Shown: positions 10,522-19,685, counted from the first letter of the stretch. The stretch: DNA of 64,000 nt from HKCCE3408 sp038530555 (GCA_038530555.1 JBCBCN010000006.1:1-64000), one strand, 5' to 3'. Notes: a model not told the origin generated them from the letters alone. A program made the numbers and translations.

Positions 10522-11571
10522 TTACCTTAAGATAATCCACACTTGAAACGAGCCTTGCTGGAAGGCGCATCCGGCATGCTCGAACGCGGCGGCAAGAAGA
10601 CTCCTGAGATTGATCAAAAGCAGATCGAGGAGCTGCATGCCAAGATCGGGGATCTGGCTACGGCCAATGATTTTTTTTGTCCAGAAAGCTCGAGCCGTGG
10701 ACCGGCAAGTGAGACAGAAGATAGTTGAGCCCTCCAATCCCGACCTGCCGATCGGCAAACAGTGCAAGTTGCTTTCGATCTCGCAGTGGTCGTCTTACTA
10801 CCAGCCCAAGGGCGAAACGGTGCTGATCCTGATGCTGATGCGCCAGATCGACGAGCGGTACCTGGAAACGCCGTTCTTCGGGGTGCGGCGGACGACCTGG
10901 CATTTGCGCAACGGGGTCATCTGGTAAACGACAAGCGCATCCGCCGGCTCATGCGGCTGATAGGGCTCATGCCGATCTACCAGAAGCCTAACACCAGCAA
11001 GGCGGCGAAGGGACAAAAGACCGACTCCTTACTGCTGCAAGGGCTGCGCGTGATCTGACCAAATCAGTAGCGGACGGCCGACATCACCTATCTGCCGATG
11101 CTGCCAGGGTTCCTTTATCTGGTTGCTATAATGGACTGGCACACCCGCAAGGTGCTGGCCTGGCGCATCTCGAATACGCTGGAGGCCGACTTCTGCATCG
11201 AAGTACTGAGCGAGGCTATCGCCCGCTTCTGCTCACCCGAGATCATGAACACTTACCGGGGCTCGCAGTTCACTTCCTTCGCTTGGACCGACCGTCTGCG
11301 CCGCTCAGGCGTGCGCATCTCAATGGATGGTAACGGCCGGTTCCCCGACAACATCTTCGTGGAACGGCTCTAGCGATCCTTGAAATACGAGTGCATCTAT
11401 CTGCACGCCTGGGAGACGGCATCAGAGGCAAAGACGGGTGTCTGCAAGTGGATCGAATTCTACAACTGCAAGCGCCCGCATTCCGTCCTTGGCGGCAAGC
11501 CGCCAGCCGTAGTCTATTGGCGGAGAAAAAAGCTAACGAAACTTGATCAGCGAGAGCGAAAAGTGGCTTAA
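10522..11571 (+). mobile_element. IS3-family element remnant
   Basis: A plus-strand IS3-family remnant that has lost the first part of orfA; similarity begins abruptly at KRALLEGASGMLERGGKK. Clear inverted repeats cannot be seen, so the ends are approximate. The sequence matches a family very common in Rhodobacterales, recognisable from NTLEADFCIE and GGKPPAVVYW. Degradation shows it is not active. Confidence 0.75.
10543..11571 (+). pseudogene. IS3-family transposase, truncated and frameshifted
   Basis: The protein can be followed through three frames: orfA end at 10,543-10,728, the first orfB part at 10,610-10,927, and the rest to 11,571 with further stops near 11,058 and 11,373. The integrase core shows ADITYLPM (first Asp) and DNIFVERL (Glu), but the second catalytic Asp is lost: MNTYRGSQFT stands where the family has MNTDQGSQFT. 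Loss of the orfA N-terminus, several stops and loss of a catalytic residue make this a pseudogene. Confidence 0.85.
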
Positions 11572-11691
11572 CGTACGCAGAATCCTGTCCAAGGATTGGG
11601 GAATAGCTCAATTCGACTGCGCACTGCTTCGAGCAAGACTTGAGGAATTACTAGTTTGGTAAGAGTTTGCGTGGCATTTCCAAGCCCCGAT

Positions 11692-11976
11692 TTAATCCTC
11701 TCTGATCCCACTAGAGCGGAGTGTCCGTATGTTTTCTATCTTAAGAGGAAGTGATGCACAATGCGAAGGCGTTTGCAATTTTTGGTTTTGCACTGTTCCA
11801 ATGACTCCAGGGTCGATACCCTGCCTCGCGGTTTCATTCATTCCGCGAAGCGCCCGTCTCACGGCGCTGTCACCCCAAGGTTCATCACTATAGCTTTCGT
11901 AGACCATTCGTGCAAACGAATACGCATACGCGTCCTCAGAAGTCTCAAGCGACATCGGCTCACCCAAATAACTCAT
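11692..11976 (-). CDS. small hypothetical protein, coupled to upstream frame
   Basis: A 94-residue protein whose first 55 residues look protein-like (SEDAYAYSFARMVYESYSDE, then AVRRALRGMNETARQG). Its ATG overlaps the TAA of the upstream frame as TAATG, the usual signature of translational coupling, which supports both frames being translated. The C-terminal 35 residues are less typical. No domain is recognised. Confidence 0.45.
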   Translation of the reverse strand: MSYLGEPMSLETSEDAYAYSFARMVYESYSDEPWGDSAVRRALRGMNETARQGIDPGVIGTVQNQKLQTPSHCASLPLKIENIRTLRSSGIRED

Positions 11977-12102
11977 TAGCTAGGATGATTTGGATGTCGA
12001 AACTTAGTTGATAAGTCGTTAAGCGCGCACAAGTTCGAGTAGGCGAGCGCTAGCTCTTCACTGGCCCAAGTCGTCGACGTGGCACCTATCTCGGGGAATT
12101 CA

Positions 12103-12294
12103 TCATTTTTGCCGCCGGAATTTGAGGATGGCATCATCTTCTTCATCGGAAGGACAGGTAGAGGGCGGATCAAACAGAGGAGTTCCCCGCTGTTCCTTAA
12201 GGGCACTTTGAGCGTTAGCGTAGATTTCGCTGCGGCAGCATCTATATGTTCTATCAATCAACAAGCTTATTTCTTCTGACTGTATATTTAACAT
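12103..12294 (-). CDS. small hypothetical protein, copy 2 of a two-member family (possibly frameshifted)
   Basis: A 63-residue protein starting at the ATG behind AAGAGGAT. The segment EISLLIDRTYRCCRSEI matches the small protein at 876-1094. Shortly before its TGA (12,103) the next frame is open and continues with NDEFPEIGATSTTW to a TAA at 11,979 that overlaps the next start. The original protein may therefore have been about 105 residues with a one-base frameshift in the A-run near 12,105. Function is unknown. Confidence 0.5.
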   Translation of the reverse strand: MLNIQSEEISLLIDRTYRCCRSEIYANAQSALKEQRGTPLFDPPSTCPSDEEDDAILKFRRQK

Positions 12295-12602
12295 TTGGCA
12301 ATCCTCTTGGTCTGGTAAGACAACGTAACGCCACACTTGTTAAGAAATCTTTAAATTCTCTCTGCTTTAGTAAACAATCATCCCTTACTCGTGGATTGTT
12401 TCACTTGACCGGAGGGAAAAGACGGTAAGATGGCCAGGGACGACGTGGACATTGACTTGAAACAAGCCAATGCCGCGCGATCTAAGCCGTGTCTTTACCT
12501 AAAAAAAGACTATTATCAATCGCTTGATAGGCAAGGAGGCTCACTCCAATTGGTGCGTAGTTGATGCCTGTCTGTTAGACGATTGCTTTGCCGATCAAGT
12601 GG

Positions 12603-12848
12603 ATGAAAATTAATCATTTATTAATCTCAGGGGCCGATTGTTTTGTGATGAACGTTGTCATGACCCTTATTTTCGCACTAGTAGCAAGTATCCTTTCTGT
12701 GTTTTTTTCTATCAGAGCTGATGCGGATTTGTTTGCAATATGTAAGGCCTATATTTTTGGAGGGCAGCTAGGCGCTCTCGCTTGGCTAGGGTTTTGTCTT
12801 TTTTCAGTCTCACTTAATAAAATGTTGACGAGTTTTAAGGGTGACTAA
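12603..12848 (+). CDS. small two-helix membrane protein, copy 2 of a two-member family
   Basis: An 81-residue protein starting at MKINHLLISG (ATG at 12,603); an upstream TTG at 12,588 is a possible but weaker start. Two hydrophobic helices are evident (VMNVVMTLIFALVASILSVF and the region around AWLGFCLFSV). It is a paralogue of the minus-strand protein at 2726-2971 (shared SxRA, FA, AYxxGGQ, W..FCL). It is divergent from the small gene starting at 12,294, with about 300 bases between them. Function is unknown. Confidence 0.55.
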   Translation: MKINHLLISGADCFVMNVVMTLIFALVASILSVFFSIRADADLFAICKAYIFGGQLGALAWLGFCLFSVSLNKMLTSFKGD

Positions 12849-12963
12849 GCGGATTAACCTTTCGCCATCATTCGGGCCGGTTTGATCTGGAATTTTCCAG
12901 TTGGGTCTCAGTATAAAGCGCGTCGACCGCAACAGTCTCAAGCGCTGGCGCAGTGGTTTTGGT

Positions 12964-13756
12964 TCAGAACTCCGTTGGAGACAGGTATCCGAGTGCCGAA
13001 TGTGGGCGCTTGGTGTTGTAGTAGTTTCGCCAACGCCGGATTTCCTCGCAGGCGTGTCGGATGGATCGGAACCAGTGAAGGTTCAGGCATTCGTCCCGGA
13101 ATTTGCCGTTGAAACTCTCCATGAAGGCGTTTTGTACGGGCTTGCCAGGCGCGATGAACCGTAGCCGTACACCCGTCCGCTCGGACCAATCAAACATAGC
13201 TTTGCTGATGCCTTCGAGGCCGTTGTCTAGGATCATCTCCTCAGGGAGGCGCAAGCGAAGGGCCAGATAATCGAGGAACCGAGCTACGCGCTACAGGGAT
13301 AGATACGTCGACAATCTGGCCAGGGCAGAACCGGCTGTGGTCGTTGACGATGTTGAGCACCTGCAACCCGCGAAAGTGAGCGAGCTGGTCGCTGACGAAG
13401 TCCAAGGACCATCGTTGCATCGACCTTTCCGGCACATGCGGCGCGCCGCGATCGCGCCTAGGCAGCTTGCGGCGCTTCTCGGTCAGAACCTGCAAGCCAT
13501 GCTCGGTGAAGAGCCGGTACGTGGGCTTATGGTTCACAACGAGACCTTCCCGCCGAAGTATCGCATGCAGACGCAGATAGCCGTATCGCCGCTTCTCAAG
13601 CGCCGGTTCCTTCAAGCGTTTGATCGCTGCCTGATCGCCTTTTGGCAGCGGTCGGTATTGCTGCACCGACCGTGCTAAACCAACGATCCGGCAGGCGCGC
13701 CGCTCGCTGAACCCGCGCTCGCTCATCAGAAAGCCCACAGCTCGTCGCTTTGCCAT
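12964..13756 (-). pseudogene. IS3-family transposase orfB, one frameshift
   Basis: The first part (13,241-13,756) contains the HTH_21-like region (GFSERRACRIVGLARS) and the first catalytic Asp (RWSLDFVSDQ). A frameshift around 13,250-13,290 moves the reading to the next frame (12,964-13,254), which holds the second Asp (MILDNGLEG), the Glu (NAFMESFNGKFRDECLN) and the C-terminus (NTKRPHSALGYLSP). All three catalytic residues survive, so the damage may be recent. Confidence 0.85.
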
Positions 13757-13809
13757 GGGCTTGCCAATGCTTTTTGCAGTGGATCCTTCATTGCGGAGAT
13801 GTCCAGCAA

Positions 13810-14028
13810 CTAGTCCGCGACGATCCGCTTTGGCTTGGCATCCTCTGCCTCCAACGCACGCAGCTTCTTGGCGTCACCAGCTTTCATGCCGTCAGACTTC
13901 TTCCGCCAGCTATAGAAGGTGGCCGAACTGATGCCATGACGTCGAAAGATGTCGTCTGTCTTCGCGCCAGCTTCGCTCTCCTTAAGCACGCCGAGGATCT
14001 GTTCTTTTGAAAAGCGCTTCCGCTTCAT
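13810..14028 (-). CDS. IS3-family transposase orfA (helix-turn-helix)
   Basis: A 72-residue protein starting MKRKRFSKEQILGVLKES, with the typical orfA helix-turn-helix (DDIFRRHGISSATFYSWRKK) and the following LRALEAEDAK segment. It is slightly shorter than usual for the family (about 88 residues). In intact elements it is joined to orfB by programmed frameshifting and binds the inverted repeats. The start Met was chosen because similarity begins there and it sits inside the element. Confidence 0.8.
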   Translation of the reverse strand: MKRKRFSKEQILGVLKESEAGAKTDDIFRRHGISSATFYSWRKKSDGMKAGDAKKLRALEAEDAKPKRIVAD

Positions 14029-14080
14029 GGGTCTTCCTCTTTCGTCATTCAAAGATGGAAAACTCCAGTTCGAAATGGCC

Positions 14081-14557
14081 AGGATATCGGGGGAAAGATT
14101 AATGCGAAGAAGCTGCGCACGCATAAAGACTAGAGTAAGTTAATAGAACGTCATTGGTATGAGATCATTGACGAATACATCTGCAGTGCATGCTTGCGGA
14201 AGCGATGTTGGACAATACCGCGCTGACCATAACCATCACTAGTCTCACTCAAGCCTCGCTATCTAGACGCCCCTCAAGTACGCAAACCGTTAAAAGGGAG
14301 GCCAAAATCTGAACATAGCTTACTGAGAAAAACGCGGACTCCCAAGGGCGTAGGCCAGCATATTTTCAAATATCGCGCCCAAGAAAGCAGTTTCCACTTT
14401 TCGCGTGATCAAAGTCACCGCATTCCGAATTTCATTTCTACACTAAATTGCTTTACACCAACGGTTAAGCAAGTCTGAAAAATTGATCGCTATGATGAAT
14501 TATCCGTATATCAAAAGCGCCCGTCACCAGAAAAGAGGCTACAGTAGCCATCCACTG
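14081..14557. other. intergenic, possible element boundary
   Basis: About 480 AT-rich bases between the third insertion sequence and the integrase 3' end. Attachment sites of such elements often lie just beyond the integrase, but I could not find a repeat here that matches the tRNA-Cys fragment at 21,038-21,079 or another tRNA 3' end. Confidence 0.35.
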
Positions 14558-15544
14558 CTAAGTGTTCCTCTTCGTGACGGCACTCATCGCCGACATTCGC
14601 TGTCGGGCTTCGCCCGCGTACTTTCGGATCATTTCTTTTGTAGCATGCCCGCTGAAGGATGCTATTTCCTCATCACTGCAACCCGCCCATGCAAGTTCTT
14701 GTACGCCGCGATAACGGAGCGCATGCAAATCATACTGTGCGACGCCCAAGCGGTCGCGCTCCTGGCGCATAATCTCCGCCATTCGTCTGTACGACATTGG
14801 GCGACCGTCCTGGAGCGTAAGTATATGAAAGCCCTGCCTAGGGGCTTCTGATAGCGCATTCTTGAGGATTTTCGTACATGGCAGATATAGCTCGAGTCCG
14901 GTTTTGCTCTGCTTAACTCTTAGGCTGTCTCCGTCATAATCGCTCCACCGAAAATTGACCCAATCGCTTGGCCGCTGAACACTGCCAACGCCGATTTCGA
15001 AGATTAGCCGAGGTAGCGGTTTTGCCTCAGATCTCCATTTGGCCACCGCGGAGTCACTCCAAGGTTTATGTGGCTGTGTCCGTTCTATTGGGGTCTTGAG
15101 TCGCCGGACGCCCTTTGCAGGGTTCTTGCTTGTCCAACCTAAATCGATTGCATGCTCGAAAAGCACAGACATCACCGCGGGTAGATAGTTTGCAAATCGA
15201 GTGCGATGCTTGTTCTTTTCCATAGCCGCTAGCACATCCTTTCTTGATGTACCTGTGATATCTCGATCCGCATTACATTGCAGGATGTATAGCAATACCC
15301 GTTCATAGTCTTGTCGGGTTCTAAGTCGTAGACAGCCCCATCGATCAGACTTCTTGTATGAAGTGATCAGAGCAGACCAAGAACGTTTCGCGGTTCCTGC
15401 ATTGCAGTTTACTATTTCCCAATAAATTCGATCGAATTCCGGTGTATTAGGCGTCGCATGTATTCTTTGGTATCGGCCGCTACGTCTGACATACCAATAA
15501 CCAGGTTTCGCCTCTTTGAGATACGGCTTTCTCTCTATGGCCAT
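14558..15544 (-). CDS. tyrosine recombinase / integrase
   Basis: A 328-residue site-specific recombinase of the phage integrase family. An N-terminal arm- and core-binding region (residues 1-170) precedes the catalytic domain, in which I see the Arg of VGSVQRPSDWVNF, the Lys of VKQSKTGLEL, the HALRYR box, and GHATKEMIRKYAGEA with the nucleophilic Tyr. The catalytic set is complete. Its start overlaps the end of the AlpA-like gene by 10 bases, an arrangement known from integrative elements. It probably integrates and excises the surrounding element. Confidence 0.9.
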   Translation of the reverse strand: MAIERKPYLKEAKPGYWYVRRSGRYQRIHATPNTPEFDRIYWEIVNCNAGTAKRSWSALITSYKKSDRWGCLRLRTRQDYERVLLYILQCNADRDITGTSRKDVLAAMEKNKHRTRFANYLPAVMSVLFEHAIDLGWTSKNPAKGVRRLKTPIERTQPHKPWSDSAVAKWRSEAKPLPRLIFEIGVGSVQRPSDWVNFRWSDYDGDSLRVKQSKTGLELYLPCTKILKNALSEAPRQGFHILTLQDGRPMSYRRMAEIMRQERDRLGVAQYDLHALRYRGVQELAWAGCSDEEIASFSGHATKEMIRKYAGEARQRMSAMSAVTKRNT

Positions 15545-15735
15545 TCCATACCCTGTTCAGTGTGTGTGCTTCGCAACCAATTCATCAGCTCATCCCTTCG
15601 CCACCTTAACAAAGGTCCTATTCGTTTTGCCGGTGGCAACACTTGCTGCTCGACGAGGTTAAGGAACTGGTCTCGACGTAGGCACAGTAGCTTCGCCGCC
15701 GTCTTTGCATCAAGAAGTTCAGGTACCATTTTCAT
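15535..15735 (-). CDS. AlpA-like helix-turn-helix regulator / excisionase
   Basis: A 66-residue DNA-binding protein (start MKMVPELLDAKTAAKLL) with the MerR/AlpA-type pattern: an N-terminal helix-turn-helix (LDAKTAAKLLCLRRDQFLNL) followed by a wing (PPAKRIGPLLRWRRDELMNW). Family members activate integrase expression or direct excision. It overlaps the integrase start by 10 bases, so the two are co-translated. I chose the internal Met at 15,735 because similarity starts there and AAGAGAT lies just upstream. Confidence 0.8.
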   Translation of the reverse strand: MKMVPELLDAKTAAKLLCLRRDQFLNLVEQQVLPPAKRIGPLLRWRRDELMNWLRSTHTEQGMEWP

Positions 15736-15872
15736 ATCTCTTATGTTGTAATATTGAAGGGAAGCATGAGGGAAGAGTTGGAGAACTCTATTCAATTTCG
15801 GATTTGCGCACAGAAAGGCTACTCCACCGGTCTTCTGGCGTGCTCAAATCCTTTCGACCCCTCCCCCACCTT

Positions 15873-16241
15873 TCAGCGGTTCGCGGGGTGCTCGGGATCA
15901 ACGGGCCAACCATCCGGGCCGCGTTGCTCGGAATAGCCGCGCCGCTCCAGGCGCTGTTTTGTGGTGTCGTGGTGATCCGCGCAAAGCGTTTGAAGATTTT
16001 CAGGATCAAGGAATAGGTCAAGATTGCCGCGATGCGGTTTTATATGGTCGGCCACAAGGAAGCGGCGGCGGGGATCGGACTGGCGGGCGCCTGTCATATC
16101 GAGGCTACCGTCATTGATCACGCCGCGCTCGAGGCAAAAACGACAAAGCGGCTCGCGAAGCTTTTGCGCTTTCGCAAGCCGCTTCCATGCGGTTTTGTTG
16201 TAGAGGTGCTTGTGGGGCTTGCGGGAGGTGTATTTGCTCAT
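15873..16241 (-). CDS. HNH endonuclease
   Basis: A 122-residue phage-type HNH nuclease. A Cys pair (PLCRFCLERG) and the HNH core (VADHIKPHRGN, then NLQTLCADHHDTTKQR) are intact. Such proteins often sit beside terminase genes or in satellite elements and nick or cut DNA during packaging. Here no terminase or portal gene follows, so its role in this element is unclear. GGAGATG precedes the ATG. Confidence 0.85.
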   Translation of the reverse strand: MSKYTSRKPHKHLYNKTAWKRLAKAQKLREPLCRFCLERGVINDGSLDMTGARQSDPRRRFLVADHIKPHRGNLDLFLDPENLQTLCADHHDTTKQRLERRGYSEQRGPDGWPVDPEHPANR

Positions 16242-16316
16242 CGCCTACATCTCCGAGTGTTCACGTTTTGTACCCCAAGCCGTTCCTAAAGTCAAGAAAA
16301 ACCGCACATTTCGTTT

Positions 16317-17021
16317 TTAGTGGATTTGCTGATCGCTGTATTTTGCAATCTTCTCAAGTGTTTGAAGTAGGTCTTGAGCCAGAACGTCCCGCACCCTCTT
16401 TTGATTCGACCAACCATGGGCGCGCAGGACGTCCGCGATATCGCATCCGTTGACCGCTACCGCATCAAGGAGGGCCTTTCCTGTTATCCGGCGTAGGCCC
16501 CGAACTTGGCGTTGAGGTGCCATGACCACGCGCGGCGCGCCGCGTACAAACCGGCGATCCGCACGCGACCATGCCCAGCGGTTGGCAATGCCCTCACCCA
16601 GCCGGACCATCGCCATCGCCTGAAGCTTGCGCGTCATGCCGCCATCTGACGCGAACGCATTGCCACCGCCCGATGGTGAGCCGATTAGATTGGCTGCGCT
16701 ACCCATCGAGCCGATGATCTCATGGGCGGCGGCGTAATGCAGCGCGGCGCGACGGGCGGGATCATCTCGGGATAGATCGGCAAGAACCTTGGGCAGACAG
16801 CGGGTGGCGGTGCGTGTGCCGGGCTGCTTGGGTCCGGTGTCGCCGTCGGGCGTGCGAATATCCTCGAGCGCCACGGCGGCGGCGGCAAGCCCCGATGCGC
16901 CCCGCTCACCTAGGCCTTGCCTCGACCTTTGCCGGATATCAGCAGCAATGCCGATCATCTCGATTGTCAATTGTTCCGCGAATTGCCGGGCAGTTCGGGG
17001 AAAGAGGGCGCGATCAGTCAT
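16317..17021 (-). CDS. hypothetical element-borne protein (possible DUF6456-like)
   Basis: A 234-residue protein of unknown function. The middle (HEIIGSMGSAAN, then GGMTRKLQAMAMVRLGEGI) and the C-terminal part (RRITGKALLDAVAVNGCDI, followed by VLRAHGW) recall DNA-binding-like proteins found in alphaproteobacterial phage regions, but I am not certain of the family. A broken paralogue lies at 19,686-20,132 (VVGSMGGAADPIGS, GGMARRLKAVAM). It lies in line with the HNH gene, 75 bases upstream. Confidence 0.65.
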   Translation of the reverse strand: MTDRALFPRTARQFAEQLTIEMIGIAADIRQRSRQGLGERGASGLAAAAVALEDIRTPDGDTGPKQPGTRTATRCLPKVLADLSRDDPARRAALHYAAAHEIIGSMGSAANLIGSPSGGGNAFASDGGMTRKLQAMAMVRLGEGIANRWAWSRADRRFVRGAPRVVMAPQRQVRGLRRITGKALLDAVAVNGCDIADVLRAHGWSNQKRVRDVLAQDLLQTLEKIAKYSDQQIH

Positions 17022-17364
17022 TCTATAAACTCCAAGGGGAAAGTTTGCGTTTGTTTCCTAGCGTTTAGGTGGTTTACAAATTAATAACAGGGAGGTAGAA
17101 ACGCCTTCCTCCCCGATTAGGGATGAAGGAAAAACCAAAAACCTCCCCTTTAATATCTGTTATTATTGAATTTTCTAATATTTGGGGACCTAGGGAAGAA
17201 CTTTTCACCTTTTACATATATGAAAAAATTTCCGGCTTTGGTCTTTGCGTTTTTCACATATAGAAAAAACCTACCAAACTACCTCCCTAAGACCCCGTTT
17301 CAATTTCCCCCTTTCCTTTCAGTCACCTACACCGAAAGCAAAACTCCTTTTTACGTCCCCATTT
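17022..17364. promoter_or_regulatory. AT-rich control region with repeats, possible origin or operator
   Basis: A 343-base stretch between two element genes, much richer in A and T than its neighbours. Two copies of a near-palindrome (TTTTACATATATGAAAAAA at 17,210 and TTTTCACATATAGAAAAAA at 17,251) are 41 bases apart, about four helical turns. TTAATAACAGGGAGGT (17,080) is partly inverted at 17,141-17,166 (ACCTCCC and CTGTTATTA). Next to a P4-type primase/helicase this could be the replication origin or a repressor operator. That is inference. Confidence 0.35.
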
Positions 17365-17604
17365 CTATTCTTCGGGGGTGTTGTTAGGCGTTTGTAAGGA
17401 AGGGGGAAGGGGGTTTTTGAGGTTAAAATCAGGTGAACGGTGGCCGAACTTCGCGACCCAAGCGCCCTCAGTTTCTTCGATACATGCCGCGCAGGATCGG
17501 CGATATTGGCCACGCTGCGCGGACGGTAGGTCGGTGAAGCGGCCGGGGCGGCGATACCAATACGGCGCATTTGGCGCGCCGCATGTATGGCAATGCAGCG
17601 TCAT
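17365..17604 (-). CDS. small zinc-ribbon-like protein
   Basis: A 79-residue protein with two Cys pairs (LHCHTCGAPN and RSCAACIEE) that could bind one zinc ion. Its ATG overlaps the TGA of the primase/helicase gene by four bases, so it is translated in the same operon. No family is recognised. The C-terminal 20 residues are Pro/Asn-rich. A small nucleic-acid-binding accessory of the replication protein is a reasonable guess only. Confidence 0.6.
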   Translation of the reverse strand: MTLHCHTCGAPNAPYWYRRPGRFTDLPSAQRGQYRRSCAACIEETEGAWVAKFGHRSPDFNLKNPLPPSLQTPNNTPEE

Positions 17605-19286
17605 AGGCGCGACCGGCGGTCAATAACGCGGGCAAGGGCAGACGCCGCATCCAAACCAAACGCGAGGCCTTTATAGTCGACAGTGCCGTTTCGCTTATGG
17701 GGCCAAAACGTTGCACCCGTATCGGGGTGTTTGAGCTTTGCAGAGCGATCCTTGAGCGTTTTAGCGACGGTGCGCTTTGTCCAGGGATCGTCGCCAGTTT
17801 CTTCCTGCATCAATCGGAAAACGTCGATCACGTCCGCCGAGGTTATCCAGTCGCTTTCTGAGCCGGTGATCACGCATTCGCCCAGCAAGAACTCGCGCAG
17901 CGGGTCGCTTTCGAGGCGGTATTCGTTCGAGGCGGCCATGACGTCGCCGGGCGTCTTTAGGCCATCGGTGAGCCATTTTACGGCGCCAGCCACCATCCAA
18001 GCGAATATCCCGTCGATTTCCGCCTGTAGCTTCGCGGGGAGATCGGGATCGACCTCATCGAGCGGGATTTGCTGATCGAAGGGGCAGAGTAGCACGCGGC
18101 GCCAAATCCCATCATCGCCGCCCCTGATCTCGGGGCGGTGGTTGCCGGAAATCGTGAGCTTGAATTCAGGCGTGACCTCGATGAATTCTTGATGCATCCG
18201 GCGGACCATGACGGGCTCGCCGCCCGTGAGAGCCTTCACAAGCGCCTCTTTCATTTTCTGGCCTTGTTCCGGCTCGGAGGCCCGCACCATTCGGGCGCCG
18301 GGTATGCGCACAAGGTCGGGCGTGGCATCGCTGCCCTTGCGTTGCTCTGAGCCCGTGAGGCTTTCGATCGGCACTGTTGTTGCGTAATCGGCAAGGATTT
18401 GGGCGATCACGTCGATAAGGGTGGATTTGCCTTTGCGGCCGTCACCATGGGCAAATAGGAGCTTTTGCTCGGTGGTGAGGCCGAGCAACGTATAGCCAAA
18501 CCAGCGCTGCAAAAATTCGCGGCGGTCAGGCTCGGGCTGTATGCGCTCAAGGAAAGCGGTGAAGGTCGGCGCGGTCGCGTCTTCGTTATAGTCCGCCTCG
18601 GCCATTTTTGAGCATAGATAAGAGCGGTCATGCGGCAATCGCTCCACCGACCAATCCCCGGCGGCTTTCTGATTAAAGCGCAGCGCGCCGGATCGGCAAT
18701 TGATCAGATACGGGTCGGCATTCAAGCTTTCGACCGAGGTGGCGCGGAGCTTGGCGGCTTCGCTCAGCATGTTGACCTGCTTGTGCGAATTCCCGCTCGA
18801 CACGCCATGCGCGCGATGGGAGCGCTTGCGGGCGCCTATGGCCTTGCGCACAGCGGCGCCGTTTTCGACCCGCTTGGCTAGTCCCCGACGCTTGGCCATG
18901 GTCTCCGGCTCATTGTCGGTCTCCATAGTGTTGAGCTCATCTTGCGCCGCGTCCGCATCATCGAGCGTCTTTCGCTCATCCTCGGTTGCCGTCACAAAGG
19001 GCAATTCCTCGCCGATCCTGAATTGCACTTGACCGGCCAGGCGGCGGACGGCGAAAGCGTCATCATCGATTTTCCAGGCCTTGCCGTTCCAGACGTGCCA
19101 GCCGAGGCGCTGCACAAAGAGGCAATCGCGCCCGTAGTGATCGACAAACCGGAACCCATTGCCCTCATCATTCAAGGGGTGATCCGCGCAGCGGCGCAAT
19201 CGATCCTCGGGATCAACCCTCGGCGTGTTACCAATTGGGCGCGCCGACGCCATCGCGCTTTTCACGCGGTCGTTTTCGTTGCTCAT
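17601..19286 (-). CDS. P4-family primase/helicase C-terminal type (SF3 ATPase)
   Basis: A 561-residue phage/plasmid replication protein. The D5_N-like region (about residues 200-270, NCRSGALRFN) leads into an SF3 helicase domain with Walker A GDGRKGKSTLIDVI (about residue 288), Walker B-like RMVRASEPEQ and the sensor KLTISGNHRPEI. The C-terminal part is a winged-helix-like domain. These proteins unwind the origin and drive replication of satellite phages and integrative plasmids. The primase (Toprim) half is encoded separately just upstream, where only a remnant is left, so autonomous replication is doubtful. Confidence 0.88.
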   Translation of the reverse strand: MSNENDRVKSAMASARPIGNTPRVDPEDRLRRCADHPLNDEGNGFRFVDHYGRDCLFVQRLGWHVWNGKAWKIDDDAFAVRRLAGQVQFRIGEELPFVTATEDERKTLDDADAAQDELNTMETDNEPETMAKRRGLAKRVENGAAVRKAIGARKRSHRAHGVSSGNSHKQVNMLSEAAKLRATSVESLNADPYLINCRSGALRFNQKAAGDWSVERLPHDRSYLCSKMAEADYNEDATAPTFTAFLERIQPEPDRREFLQRWFGYTLLGLTTEQKLLFAHGDGRKGKSTLIDVIAQILADYATTVPIESLTGSEQRKGSDATPDLVRIPGARMVRASEPEQGQKMKEALVKALTGGEPVMVRRMHQEFIEVTPEFKLTISGNHRPEIRGGDDGIWRRVLLCPFDQQIPLDEVDPDLPAKLQAEIDGIFAWMVAGAVKWLTDGLKTPGDVMAASNEYRLESDPLREFLLGECVITGSESDWITSADVIDVFRLMQEETGDDPWTKRTVAKTLKDRSAKLKHPDTGATFWPHKRNGTVDYKGLAFGLDAASALARVIDRRSRL

Positions 19287-19304
19287 ATGGGCCTCGATTT
19301 GGGG

Positions 19305-19685
19305 TTAAAGCATGTCGTTCAGATCGCAGCCGGGCGCAGCTTCGATCACGTAGCAGGCGAGGCCCGGCCGGGCCGCCTGGGCGCGTAGGGCGCAGGCCTG
19401 CAATTTGGCTTGCGTCATTGTGGGGTTTGAGTCGCCGTCCTGGATCAAAAAAAGCCGCCGCACCCATGGCGGCGGAATAAAGGCTTGCGCGTCGCTGAGA
19501 TCAGGCTCGCCCGACCATTTCTTGCCCGGCACGCGCGCCATGCGGCCGCAAAAGTTGTCGAGATCAACCGCAGCCCAATAGGCGGCCTTTTCGGGGTGTT
19601 TGATCAGGGCTGAAAGTGTCGTTTCGATCCCCTCACCGAGGACAAGGTTGCCCGAGGCTGGATTCCCGCTGAAGCTTGGGGCCCT
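19305..19685 (-). pseudogene. Toprim primase remnant (5' part deleted)
   Basis: In one frame the minus strand encodes SGNPASGNLVLGEGIETTLS, then AAYWAAVDLDNFCGRM and RLFLIQDGDSNPT: the Toprim domain of phage-type primases, with the GEGIET and DGD metal-binding motifs. The zinc-binding N-terminal half is missing. Upstream of about 19,685 the sequence switches to a different gene, so a deletion joined the two. The TAA is 18 bases before the helicase gene, the normal primase–helicase order. Confidence 0.75.

Larger units (their letters stand above)
12875..14080 (-). mobile_element. IS3-family element with 26-base inverted repeats
   Basis: A 1206-base element with good terminal inverted repeats. 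The left end begins GGCCGGTTTGATCTGGAATT (12,875) and the complement of the right end begins GGCCATTTCGAACTGGAGTT (14,080), about 21 of 26 bases matching. It carries orfA and orfB on the minus strand in the usual IS3 order. orfB is frameshifted, so transposition is probably lost. No clear target duplication is visible. Confidence 0.85.
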
